From: an uncultured Clostridia bacterium
GTDB lineage: Bacteria; Bacillota; Clostridia; Oscillospirales; Oscillospiraceae
Length of the DNA: 43,486 nt
Assembly: GCA_946187035.1 (NCBI GenBank)
Contig: CAMHPQ010000005.1
Span: 1 to 43,486, forward strand
Direction: 5' to 3'
The notes under the pieces are model-generated. The model was not told where the DNA came from, searched no databases, and saw only the letters and a program-made list of their open reading frames with translations. Below, piece by piece: positions 24,748-33,000 of the stretch. Position 1 is the stretch's first letter, and every line of letters begins with the position of its first letter. A program made the translations under genes and the position numbers.

Positions 24748-24750
24748 CTT

Positions 24751-25506
24751 ATGAAAAAGCTTGCGTTTTACGGGAAGGGCGGCATCGGCAAATCCACCAC
24801 GGTCTCCAATCTGGCGGTGGCCTTCGCCGAGCGTGGCCTGAAGGTCATGCAGATCGGCTGCGACCCCAAGGCGGACTCCACCCTCGCATTGCGAGGCGGC
24901 GCGCCTCTGACCTCCGTGCTGGATCTGGTGAGAGCAAAGCAGCCCTTTGACCTTCAGGATATGGTGCGAATCGGTTACAAAGACATCGTCTGCGTGGAGG
25001 CCGGCGGCCCCACTCCGGGGAGCGGCTGCGCCGGACGCGGCATCATCACCGCTCTGGATAAGCTCAGAGACTATGGAGCCTACGAGACCTACCATCCGGA
25101 CATCGTGCTCTATGATGTGCTGGGCGATGTGGTCTGCGGCGGGTTTTCCATGCCCATGCGGGGCGGCTATGCCGACCAGGTCTACATTCTCACATCCGGT
25201 GAGAACATGGCCATCCACGCGGCAGCCAACATCGCCATGGCGCTGGAGAACTTCAAGGATCGGGGCTATGCCAAACTGGGCGGCTTCATTCTGAACCGAA
25301 GAAACGTGAAAAACGAGGACGCCAAGGTGCAGGAACTCAGCGAGGATTTTAAGAGTCAGGTCATCGCGTCTCTGCCCCATTCGGAGCTGGTCACCGACGC
25401 CGAGGAGCTGGGCAAGACGGTGCTGGAGGCTTTCCCGAATAGCGACATGGCGGAGGCCTATCGGAATCTGGCTGCCGCCGTACTGAGGGAGGATGCGGTA
25501 TGCTGA
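24751..25506 (+). CDS. NifH-like ATPase/reductase, module 2
   Basis: 251 aa, the same length as the module 1 protein and clearly its paralogue (shared [20 protein letters not shown] start, [23 protein letters not shown]). Cluster ligands are Cys93 (GSGCAGRG) and Cys129 (VVCGGF). The regions at about 48-72 and 165-215 differ most between the two paralogues, as expected if each docks on its own partner. It overlaps D2 by 7 bp. Confidence 0.92.
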   Translation: MKKLAFYGKGGIGKSTTVSNLAVAFAERGLKVMQIGCDPKADSTLALRGGAPLTSVLDLVRAKQPFDLQDMVRIGYKDIVCVEAGGPTPGSGCAGRGIITALDKLRDYGAYETYHPDIVLYDVLGDVVCGGFSMPMRGGYADQVYILTSGENMAIHAAANIAMALENFKDRGYAKLGGFILNRRNVKNEDAKVQELSEDFKSQVIASLPHSELVTDAEELGKTVLEAFPNSDMAEAYRNLAAAVLREDAVC

Positions 25507-26807
25507 GGCGCCTTGGCCCCACGGTGCGCACCCCGGAGACCGCGGGGGATCCGCTCTTTCCACAAAAGCTGGAGTTCAACCCTCCGGTGCATGAAAACTG
25601 GAACATCGTCCATATCGCCATGCAGATCCCGGAGCTGCACCAGATCTACGTCTGCGGCGTCAACTGCATGCGCGGCGTGGTGCTGACGGCAGCGGAGATG
25701 GCGGCCTCGGAGCGGTTTTCCTTCGTGCTGCTTCGGGAGGAGAACGTGGTGGACGGCACCATCTGGGAGACCACCCGGGACGGCATTGCCGATGTTCTCA
25801 GAAAGCTCCCGGCGCTGCCGCCGTGTGTGGCAGTGTTCCCGGTGTGCACCCATCACTTCATGGGCGTGGACATGGAGAGCATCTACCGCTCTCTGGAGCA
25901 GGAATTCCCGGAGGTGGCTTTCATCCGCGCCTGGATGGATCCCATCATGCAGAAGCACGGCTTGCCGCCGGATCAGAGACTGAGAAAGGTCATGTACGAT
26001 CCACTGCAGCCGCTGCCGTTGAAGGAGAAGACCGTCACCCTTCTGGGATCTGAATTCGCGCTGGAGCCGGATGCTGACATCCGAAGGGTCTTATTGAAGA
26101 ATGGCTATGCGCTCCGGGAACTGCAGGACTGCAAGACCTTTGCCGATTATCTCCGCCTGGCGGAAGGGGAGACCTTCCTCATCACCTACCCGGGCGGCAA
26201 ATTCGGAATCACACAAACCGCAAAGCGTTTGGGAAGGCCTTGCCATTTTCTCCCCATGAGTTTTGACTATAACAGCATCACGGCATCTTTAGGGGAGCTC
26301 ACAGACGCGCTCCACTTGGAACCGCTGGACATTCTGGAAGAGCAGAAACAGTGCGATGCGGCATTGGAAAAAGCCCGCGACGTGATCGGGGACACCCCCG
26401 TCGCCATCGACATGCTGTTCCACCCGAGACCGCTGGAGCTTGCAAAACTGCTGCTCAGCCATGGTTTCCGGGTCACGGAGGTTTATCTCGACGCGGTGGA
26501 CGAGGCGGAGAAACCTGCTCTGGAATGGCTGAAAACCAACGCGCTGGATCTGGAGCTGCATTCCATCATCCTGCCGGAGCAGCGGGTGGCGGATCGCACC
26601 AGACCGGAGAAGACGCTCGCCATTGGGCCCAAGGCGGCATGGTTCACCTCCACGCCTTATTTCGTGAATGTGGTGCAGGGCGGCGGCCTCTGGGGCTACG
26701 CGGGCATCCGGAAGCTCTGTGATCTGATGATCGAAGCGTTTCAAAACGAAAAGGACACCCGGGACATCGTCCCGCGGAAGGGATTGGGGTGTGTCAGCTG
26801 CATATGA
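25500..26807 (+). CDS. Nitrogenase component-1-like protein D2
   Basis: 435 aa. Cys52 and Cys56 (VCGVNCMRG) and Cys109/Cys116 (PPCVAVFPVCTHHFMGVDM) occupy the P-cluster-like positions, with the distinctive VCTHHFMGVD block after the second pair. The protein ends in GCVSCI, a C-terminal CxxC tail absent from D1. The ending GGGLWGYAGIRKL parallels that of D1. It overlaps K2 by 4 bp. A paralogous partner to D1 with different metal-binding residues, so a different job in one pathway is likely. Confidence 0.8.
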   Translation: MLRRLGPTVRTPETAGDPLFPQKLEFNPPVHENWNIVHIAMQIPELHQIYVCGVNCMRGVVLTAAEMAASERFSFVLLREENVVDGTIWETTRDGIADVLRKLPALPPCVAVFPVCTHHFMGVDMESIYRSLEQEFPEVAFIRAWMDPIMQKHGLPPDQRLRKVMYDPLQPLPLKEKTVTLLGSEFALEPDADIRRVLLKNGYALRELQDCKTFADYLRLAEGETFLITYPGGKFGITQTAKRLGRPCHFLPMSFDYNSITASLGELTDALHLEPLDILEEQKQCDAALEKARDVIGDTPVAIDMLFHPRPLELAKLLLSHGFRVTEVYLDAVDEAEKPALEWLKTNALDLELHSIILPEQRVADRTRPEKTLAIGPKAAWFTSTPYFVNVVQGGGLWGYAGIRKLCDLMIEAFQNEKDTRDIVPRKGLGCVSCI

Positions 26808-27943
26808 ATACCAGCTATCGCATCATTCCCTGCTACACCGGCGACGTCTCCGGTGTCTGCTCGGCCCTGTTCGAGCTGGGGGGCATGGTGGTCATCCACG
26901 ACCCCTCCGGCTGCAATTCCACCTACAACACCCACGACGAGACCCGCTGGTACGACCACGACAGTCTCATCTTCATCTCCGGTCTCGCGGAGATCGACGC
27001 GGTTTTCGGCAATGACCAGAAGCTCATCGACGACACCGTGGACGCGGCCCTGAACCTGCATCCGAAGTTCATCACTCTGGTGAACTCTCCGATCCCGTAT
27101 CTGAACGGCACGGACTTCGAGGCCATCTGCCGGATCATCGAAAGCCGAACCTGCATCCCGACTTTCTATATTCCCACCAACGGCATGCACGACTATGTCC
27201 CCGGCGCGGGGGCTGCACTGGCGGAAATCGCAAAACGGTTTGTGTCGGTACCGGAAGGGAAGAAGCCCGGCTCCGTGAATCTTCTCGGCGTTACGCCGCT
27301 GGATTTTGCGGCTGATGGCTCCGCCGAATCTCTCAGAGAGACGGTGGAGCGCGCCGGTTTCTCTGTGCACAGCTGCTGGGCCATGGGGGACTCGCTGGAG
27401 ACTCTCTCCCACTCCGGTGAGGCAGCGGTGAATCTGGTGGTGTCTGCCATGGGACTGCCCGCGGCCAAAGTTCTGCGGGAGCGTTTTGGTACGCCCTACG
27501 TGGCGGGCACGCCGCTGGGCAGCTTTTCTGAGACGGTCTTTGCATCCATGCGCAGGGCCACGGAAACCGGCGAGAACCAGTTCCCGCTTTTGGAGCGGCT
27601 GAATCAAACCGATTCCGGCATCTTCGCCATCGGGGAGCCAATCACCATGGGCTCTGTTCTGGCGGCAATGGAGCTGCCCGGTACGGTGCTCTGCCCTTTG
27701 GAACACTGCGAATCTCTCCTGAATAAAAACACCTTGGCTGTGGTGGGGGAGGAGGAAGCGGAAACCATGTTAAAGAATGCCAAAGTGGTGATTGCAGACC
27801 CACTCTATCGCCCGATTCTGCCAAAAGGGGCGAAGCTGATCGAACTGCCCCACGAGGCATTTTCCGGACGCTGCTTCCGGAAAACCATGAAAAACCTGTT
27901 TACCATCGACTACGACGCTCTGCGAAAGGAAGCGAGCTTATGA
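26804..27943 (+). CDS. Nitrogenase component-1-like protein K2
   Basis: 379 aa from ATG 26804, which overlaps the D2 stop; an upstream in-frame ATG at 26789 lies within D2. The N-terminus (CSALFELGGMVVIHDPSGCNSTYN) aligns with K1 (VLYELGGILVICDAGGCTGN). Cys10, Cys19 and Cys37 could be Fe-S ligands. The motif THDETRWYDHDSLIF resembles FDEPRWHTCRSAVF of K1, confirming paralogy. Function unknown; expected partner of D2. Confidence 0.78.
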   Translation: MNTSYRIIPCYTGDVSGVCSALFELGGMVVIHDPSGCNSTYNTHDETRWYDHDSLIFISGLAEIDAVFGNDQKLIDDTVDAALNLHPKFITLVNSPIPYLNGTDFEAICRIIESRTCIPTFYIPTNGMHDYVPGAGAALAEIAKRFVSVPEGKKPGSVNLLGVTPLDFAADGSAESLRETVERAGFSVHSCWAMGDSLETLSHSGEAAVNLVVSAMGLPAAKVLRERFGTPYVAGTPLGSFSETVFASMRRATETGENQFPLLERLNQTDSGIFAIGEPITMGSVLAAMELPGTVLCPLEHCESLLNKNTLAVVGEEEAETMLKNAKVVIADPLYRPILPKGAKLIELPHEAFSGRCFRKTMKNLFTIDYDALRKEASL

Positions 27944-29142
27944 GTTTGAACGACACCCCCTCCGGCGAGCGGGTACACATCGCCTTTTTCGGCCGCCGCA
28001 ACGCGGGAAAATCCAGCCTGGTGAACGCCATCACCGGGCAGGAGCTGGCGGTTGTCTCAGAAACCCGCGGCACCACCACCGACCCGGTGCGCAAGGCCAT
28101 GGAGCTGCTGCCCATCGGCCCGGTGCTGATCGTGGACACCCCCGGCTTCGACGACGTGGGCGCCCTGGGCGAGCTGCGCGTCAAAAAGACCAGACAGGAG
28201 CTCAACCGAGCGGACGTGGCCGTGCTGGTGGTGGACGCCGCCGAAGGCATGCAGCAGTGCGACGAAGAGCTGCTTGCCCTTTTCAAAGAAAAGAAACTGC
28301 CTTATCTGATCGTCTGGAACAAGGCGGATCTGCTGGAAACCGTACCAGCGCCCGGCGAACACGAGATCTACGTCAGCGCCACGGAGCAGACGAACATCTG
28401 GGAATGCAAGGAGCTGCTGGCGAAGCTGGGCGAGGGCGTCTTGACCGAGCAACCGCTGGTGTCGGATCTCTTAAAACCGCTGGATCTGGTGGTGCTGGTG
28501 ATCCCCATCGATAAGGCCGCGCCCAAGGGACGGCTGATCTTGCCCCAGCAGCAGGTCATGCGGGACATCCTGGACTGCGGCGCCATTCCGGTCTGTACCC
28601 GAGAAACTGAGCTGGCCGATACCTTGAAGCAACTCACGAAAAAACCTGCCATGGTCATCACCGACAGTCAGGTGTTTGAAAAGGTGGACGCCATCCTGCC
28701 CGCCGACATTCCGCTCACCAGCTTCTCCATCCTCATGGCCCGCTATAAGGGCCTGCTGGATGCGGCGGTCCAGGGCGTCCGGGCCATCCCGACGCTGGAG
28801 AACGGCGACACGGTGCTGATCTCCGAGGGCTGCACCCATCACCGCCAGTGCGACGACATCGGCACGGTGAAGCTTCCGCGCTGGCTGAAGCAGTGCACCG
28901 GGAAGGATCTGCACATCGCCACCAGCTCCGGCAGAGACTTCCCCGAGGATCTGTCTGCATACAAAATGGTCATCCACTGCGGCGGGTGCATGCTGAACGC
29001 AAAGGAGGTCCAGTACCGGATGAAATCCGCCGCCGACCAGAACATCCCTATCACGAATTACGGCATTTTCATTGCCTATTTCCGGGGCATTCTGGATCGG
29101 AGCATCCAAATGCTGCCGGGTTATGAGGACGTAAAAGCATGA
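27940..29142 (+). CDS. hydF: HydF, [FeFe]-hydrogenase H-cluster maturation GTPase/scaffold
   Basis: 400 aa. GTPase domain with GRRNAGKSS (18-25), DTPG and NKAD motifs, a dimerisation domain, and a C-terminal 4Fe-4S domain with CTHHRQC (about residues 298-304) and HCGGCMLN (about 346-351). HydF carries the 2Fe precursor and delivers it to apo-HydA. The start overlaps K2 by 4 bp. All expected residues are present, so it should be functional. Confidence 0.95.
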   Translation: MSLNDTPSGERVHIAFFGRRNAGKSSLVNAITGQELAVVSETRGTTTDPVRKAMELLPIGPVLIVDTPGFDDVGALGELRVKKTRQELNRADVAVLVVDAAEGMQQCDEELLALFKEKKLPYLIVWNKADLLETVPAPGEHEIYVSATEQTNIWECKELLAKLGEGVLTEQPLVSDLLKPLDLVVLVIPIDKAAPKGRLILPQQQVMRDILDCGAIPVCTRETELADTLKQLTKKPAMVITDSQVFEKVDAILPADIPLTSFSILMARYKGLLDAAVQGVRAIPTLENGDTVLISEGCTHHRQCDDIGTVKLPRWLKQCTGKDLHIATSSGRDFPEDLSAYKMVIHCGGCMLNAKEVQYRMKSAADQNIPITNYGIFIAYFRGILDRSIQMLPGYEDVKA

Positions 29143-30179
29143 AATCCATCATCGACAAGCTGGCGCAGACGTCGAACCTGACAGACGAAGCATTTGCCCT
29201 TCTGCTGGGAGAACTGTCCGAAGAAGACGCCGAATACCTGTTCGCTTCTGCCAGAGAAGTCCGGGAGCGGGAATACGGCAAGGACGTGTATCTCCGGGGC
29301 CTCATCGAGTTTACCAACTACTGCAAAAACAACTGCTACTATTGCGGCATCCGCTGCGGGAACGCAAACGCCCAGCGTTATCGGCTCACGGAGGAGCAGA
29401 TCCTCAGCTGCTGTGAGCAGGGTTACAATCTGGGCTTTCGCACCTTCGTCCTCCAGGGCGGGGAAGACCCCTACTACACCGACGACCGTATGGTGCCGCT
29501 GGTCGCGGAAATCCGAAAGCGGTTTCCGGACTGCGCCATCACCCTCTCCATCGGGGAGCGGAGTCGGGAGAGTTACCAGGCCCTTTATAATGCCGGGGCG
29601 GATCGCTACCTTCTGCGGCACGAGACCGCCAATGCAGCGCATTATTCCATGCTCCATCCGAAGGAGCTCTCCATCCAAAATCGGAAGGAATGCCTGTTCA
29701 CGCTCCGGGAGATCGGCTATCAGGTCGGCGCGGGCATGATGGTGGGCGCGCCGGGACAGACGGTGGATTACCTGATCGAGGATCTGCGATTTCTGCAGGA
29801 ATTAAAGCCTCACATGATCGGCATCGGGCCATTTTTGCCCCACAAGGACACACCGTTTAAGGACGAACCCCGTGGCAGCTATCCTCTGACGCTGCAGCTT
29901 TTGAGCATTCTGCGGCTCATGTTCCCGAAGGTGCTGCTGCCGGCCACCACGGCCCTGGGCACCATCCATCCGCTGGGCAGGGAAAAGGGCATCCTGGCCG
30001 GCGCCAACGTGGTCATGCCGAATCTCTCGCCCACCAACGTGCGGGGGAAGTATCTGCTGTACGACGGCAAGATCTGCACCGGCGACGAGGCGGCGGAGTG
30101 CCACGGCTGCATGGAAAAACGAATGGAGCGCATCGGCTACCGGGTGGTCACCTCCAGAGGCGACGCGAAAATCGAATAA
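29139..30179 (+). CDS. hydE: HydE, radical SAM [FeFe]-hydrogenase maturase
   Basis: 346 aa radical SAM enzyme with the CxxxCxxC site at Cys62, Cys66 and Cys69 (NYCKNNCYYCG). HydE acts on the organometallic Fe-cysteine complex supplied by HydG during assembly of the bridging dithiolate subcluster. The C-terminal beta-barrel region (LSPTNVRGKYLLYDGK) is usual for HydE/PylB-type proteins. PylB is the main alternative but is unlikely next to hydF. HydG is not in the window. Last gene of the operon. Confidence 0.92.
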   Translation: MKSIIDKLAQTSNLTDEAFALLLGELSEEDAEYLFASAREVREREYGKDVYLRGLIEFTNYCKNNCYYCGIRCGNANAQRYRLTEEQILSCCEQGYNLGFRTFVLQGGEDPYYTDDRMVPLVAEIRKRFPDCAITLSIGERSRESYQALYNAGADRYLLRHETANAAHYSMLHPKELSIQNRKECLFTLREIGYQVGAGMMVGAPGQTVDYLIEDLRFLQELKPHMIGIGPFLPHKDTPFKDEPRGSYPLTLQLLSILRLMFPKVLLPATTALGTIHPLGREKGILAGANVVMPNLSPTNVRGKYLLYDGKICTGDEAAECHGCMEKRMERIGYRVVTSRGDAKIE

Positions 30180-30185
30180 ACCAGG

Positions 30186-30223
30186 GACTCTGCAGATTGG
30201 ATTTCTGCAGAGTCTTTTCTTTT
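30186..30223 (+). terminator. Terminator ending the nif-like/hyp/hyd operon
   Basis: GACTCTGCAGA (30186-30196) pairs with TCTGCAGAGTC (30204-30214), 11 bp, followed by TTTTCTTTT. Confidence 0.9.
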
Positions 30224-30277
30224 AAACTTCCCAATCTGCGACAGCAGGGAATGACAGGTTTTGGTTTCCATAATATC

Positions 30278-30283
30278 TATAAT
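30278..30283 (+). promoter_or_regulatory. Possible -10 box of spoIIE
   Basis: A perfect TATAAT at 30278-30283, 36 bp before the spoIIE start. No good -35 at 17 bp is seen; a loose spacing would be expected for a Spo0A-activated sigma-A promoter. Confidence 0.4.
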
Positions 30284-30318
30284 GAGAAGCACAAAATCCA
30301 TTTCGGGAGGGAACGACG

Positions 30319-32652
30319 TTGGCGGTTCAGGAGGCGATAAGGCCGGCGCAGGAGGAGCTGCGCGGTACGGCCAGATGGATGCGGATGCTGCACGCGCCCC
30401 ATTGGGCGGAGCTGCTGCTCTGCTTTGTGATGGGGCTGGTGCTCTCGGCAGCGAGGGTGGCGAACGCCCCCGCGCCCTTCGGGACGGCCATGCTCACGGC
30501 GCTGGGCTGCGGCGCTGCCGGGTTTCTGTGCCTGCTGGGCTGCACGTTGGGCTATTTTGCAGCCTTCGGATTCCTCGCCGGTGTGCAGATGTCCTGCGGC
30601 TGCGTGCTGGTGTATCTGATTACATACTTTCTCAGAGAGAGCTGGCTCATGCGCAGCCGCTGGTTCCCGACGCTGCTGTCCACGACGGCATATGGCCTCA
30701 CGCGGCTGTCGCTCTATCTGCTCACGGGCGGGATCTCCGTTCCGATGCTGGTGCGGACGGGGTTCTATCTGCTGCTGTGCGCCTCAGCGACGTTGTGTGA
30801 TCTGGATGTGATGGACGTAAGGGAGGTGCACACCCCCACAGCGGAGATTGGCCGCAGCGTCTCTACGGTGTTTGTGCTGGCAACGCTGCTCATGGGCGTC
30901 AGCAGATTTCTGATCTTCCAAGAGATCTCTCTCGGCAGGATTCTGGCCCAGGTGATCCTTTTGATGCTGTGCGCCACCGGCGGCCCCCTCTGCGGCGCAA
31001 CGGCAGGGGTGGTCATGGGGGTCAGCATGGACGTGAGCGCAGGGGGAAGCGCCTATTTCACGGCGGTCTATGCGGTCACGTCCCTTCCTGCGGGGCTGAT
31101 GAACAAGCATAAACGTGTGGTATTCCTCGGCGTCTATCTGCTTGCCCAGGGTCTGGCGATCTTCTGCCTGCCGGCGGGTCCGATGCGCCTTCCGGGACTG
31201 ATCGAGGCCTCTGTCGGGGCGCTGATCTATCTGCTCCTGCCCCAGAAGCTGGTGATCTCCATTGGCTCCTTTGTCCAGCCCCAGCGGTCCGGCAGGGGAG
31301 AGTCGGGGCTTCGCCGCTATACCGCCGGGCAGGTCGGCAGTATGTCCAACGCCTATCGGGCCCTCTATGATGTGGCACAGCAGGCAACGGCGAGGACGGA
31401 AAACGACGAGGACGCGGCGAAGATCTTTGACCGCACGGCGGATCGCGTCTGCGCGGCATGCCCGGAGCAGTCGATCTGCTGGGGGAAGCAGTCGGCGGAC
31501 ACCCTCTCCGCCATGCATGAGGCGGAGAAGACCATTCTGTCCAGAGGCCGTCTGGAGGAAGCCGATTTTCCCCAGTACTTTCAGCAGCAGTGCCAAAACC
31601 TCCATGCGTTTTCCGAGGTGGCCAACGGCGAGCTGCGGCTCAGAGCCTACCGGAGGGAAATGCAGGGGCAGCTGGAGGAGGAGCGCTCCCTCCTGTGGGA
31701 GCAGTATAAGGACTTTTCCGAGGTGTTGGGCGCCTCGGCCAGAGCCCTGGGCAGCGTCTACGGCGGCGACCCCACGGCGGAACGGCGGCTGATCCGTTAT
31801 CTCCGTACCCTGGGCGTGGAAGCGGACGCCTCAGTCTTTCGGGACAGCCGGGGCAGATTGCACGCCGCCGTGGAGAGCCGCTATCTGGAGCCGCTTTTGA
31901 ACACGCCGGACTATCTGGACGCCCTCTCGGCGGTGCTGGGCGTGCGGCTGTGCATGCCGGAGCACCAGCGTCGGGAGGACTGCATCATCCTGCTGGAGGC
32001 GGAGCCCCTCAGCGCCAGCGTCGGCATCGCCGCCGTGCGAAAGCAGGGAGAGAAGGTCTCCGGCGATCGGGGAACCTATTTCAAAACCGACGCAGGGGAG
32101 CTCTGCGTGATCCTCTCCGACGGCATGGGCACCGGGGACGCAGCGGCGGAGGACAGCATCGGAACCATCCGGATTCTGGAGAGCTTTCTCCGCGCAGGGG
32201 TGGAGCCCTCCAGCGCCATGAAGCTTTTGAATTCCGCCGCGCTGGTGCGAAGCGAGGACAGCTGGGGCTACGCAACCGTGGATCTCATGTGCATTGATCT
32301 CTTCACCGGGGACGCCTGCTTTTACAAATACGGCGCCGCGCCGTCCTACGTGAAAACCGGCGGCGTCATCCGGAAGATCCGCAGCGCCTCCTACGCCGCG
32401 GGGCTGAAATTTGAGGCTGGCCGCAGCCCGGACACCATGCGCATGCGCTTAAAACCCGGCAGCGTCGCGGTGATCGCCAGCGACGGCGTGGTCTCCGACG
32501 GAGAGGATCTCTGGCTGCGGAAGCTCATCGAGGAGACCGACGGCTCCGACATGAAACAGCTGGCCGGCAGCGTGGTCCAGTCCGCCATCAGCGCCTACGG
32601 GAGAAACGACGACATGACTGCCCTGGCCATCAAGGTGGAGGTGCGCACATGA
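30319..32652 (+). CDS. spoIIE: SpoIIE, sporulation serine phosphatase
   Basis: 777 aa. The N-terminal about 300 residues are strongly hydrophobic with many predicted membrane passes, then a cytoplasmic oligomerisation region with a Cys-rich stretch (VCAACPEQSICWG), then a C-terminal PP2C phosphatase with the metal-binding motif ILSDGMGTGDAA (about residue 600) and ASDGV. SpoIIE dephosphorylates the anti-anti-sigma factor SpoIIAA to activate sigma-F in the forespore. TTG 30319 is the start, with GGGAGG 8 nt upstream. Presence implies an endospore former. It overlaps the next gene by 4 bp. Confidence 0.94.
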   Translation: MAVQEAIRPAQEELRGTARWMRMLHAPHWAELLLCFVMGLVLSAARVANAPAPFGTAMLTALGCGAAGFLCLLGCTLGYFAAFGFLAGVQMSCGCVLVYLITYFLRESWLMRSRWFPTLLSTTAYGLTRLSLYLLTGGISVPMLVRTGFYLLLCASATLCDLDVMDVREVHTPTAEIGRSVSTVFVLATLLMGVSRFLIFQEISLGRILAQVILLMLCATGGPLCGATAGVVMGVSMDVSAGGSAYFTAVYAVTSLPAGLMNKHKRVVFLGVYLLAQGLAIFCLPAGPMRLPGLIEASVGALIYLLLPQKLVISIGSFVQPQRSGRGESGLRRYTAGQVGSMSNAYRALYDVAQQATARTENDEDAAKIFDRTADRVCAACPEQSICWGKQSADTLSAMHEAEKTILSRGRLEEADFPQYFQQQCQNLHAFSEVANGELRLRAYRREMQGQLEEERSLLWEQYKDFSEVLGASARALGSVYGGDPTAERRLIRYLRTLGVEADASVFRDSRGRLHAAVESRYLEPLLNTPDYLDALSAVLGVRLCMPEHQRREDCIILLEAEPLSASVGIAAVRKQGEKVSGDRGTYFKTDAGELCVILSDGMGTGDAAAEDSIGTIRILESFLRAGVEPSSAMKLLNSAALVRSEDSWGYATVDLMCIDLFTGDACFYKYGAAPSYVKTGGVIRKIRSASYAAGLKFEAGRSPDTMRMRLKPGSVAVIASDGVVSDGEDLWLRKLIEETDGSDMKQLAGSVVQSAISAYGRNDDMTALAIKVEVRT

Positions 32653-32930
32653 GACAGGAGGTACAGGCGAAGGGGGTCTCCCGTCGGGTGGTGATCGTCC
32701 CAACGGACGACGAGAGCATCTTCGAGCAAGTCATCTGCATTGTCAGAGAGGACGCCGATGCGGTCAGCGCGGACATGGTGCTGCGGCAGGCGGAGGCGGA
32801 GCTGCTGTCTGAAGTGGAGGAACCGGAAGAGACGCCGCCGCCTCTGCTCCGCGCGCTGCCGGTGGTTTTGGCCCTGCTCCTGCTGGCGCTGCTGGGCGTG
32901 ATGGTCTGGTGCTTTTTCTTCGGCGTCTGA
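32649..32930 (+). CDS. Small single-pass membrane protein coupled to spoIIE
   Basis: 93 aa. A soluble N-terminal half with an acidic middle (EVEEPEETPP) is followed by one C-terminal membrane helix (about residues 70-92), so the N-terminus is probably cytosolic with the tail in the membrane. The start overlaps the spoIIE stop (ATGA), implying coupled translation. No family recognised. The position suggests a role at the forespore membrane, an inference only. Confidence 0.7.
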   Translation: MRQEVQAKGVSRRVVIVPTDDESIFEQVICIVREDADAVSADMVLRQAEAELLSEVEEPEETPPPLLRALPVVLALLLLALLGVMVWCFFFGV

Positions 32931-32937
32931 AAAACAC

Positions 32938-32966
32938 TTGCCGTCGGCGATCAAGTGTGTTAAGAT
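32938..32966 (+). promoter_or_regulatory. Possible promoter of the VanY-like gene
   Basis: TTGCCG (32938-32943), 17 bp, TAAGAT (32961-32966). Moderate match. Confidence 0.45.
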
Positions 32967-33000
32967 AGCAAAGTATGAATCCGGGAGGGGAGGTGCCGCT

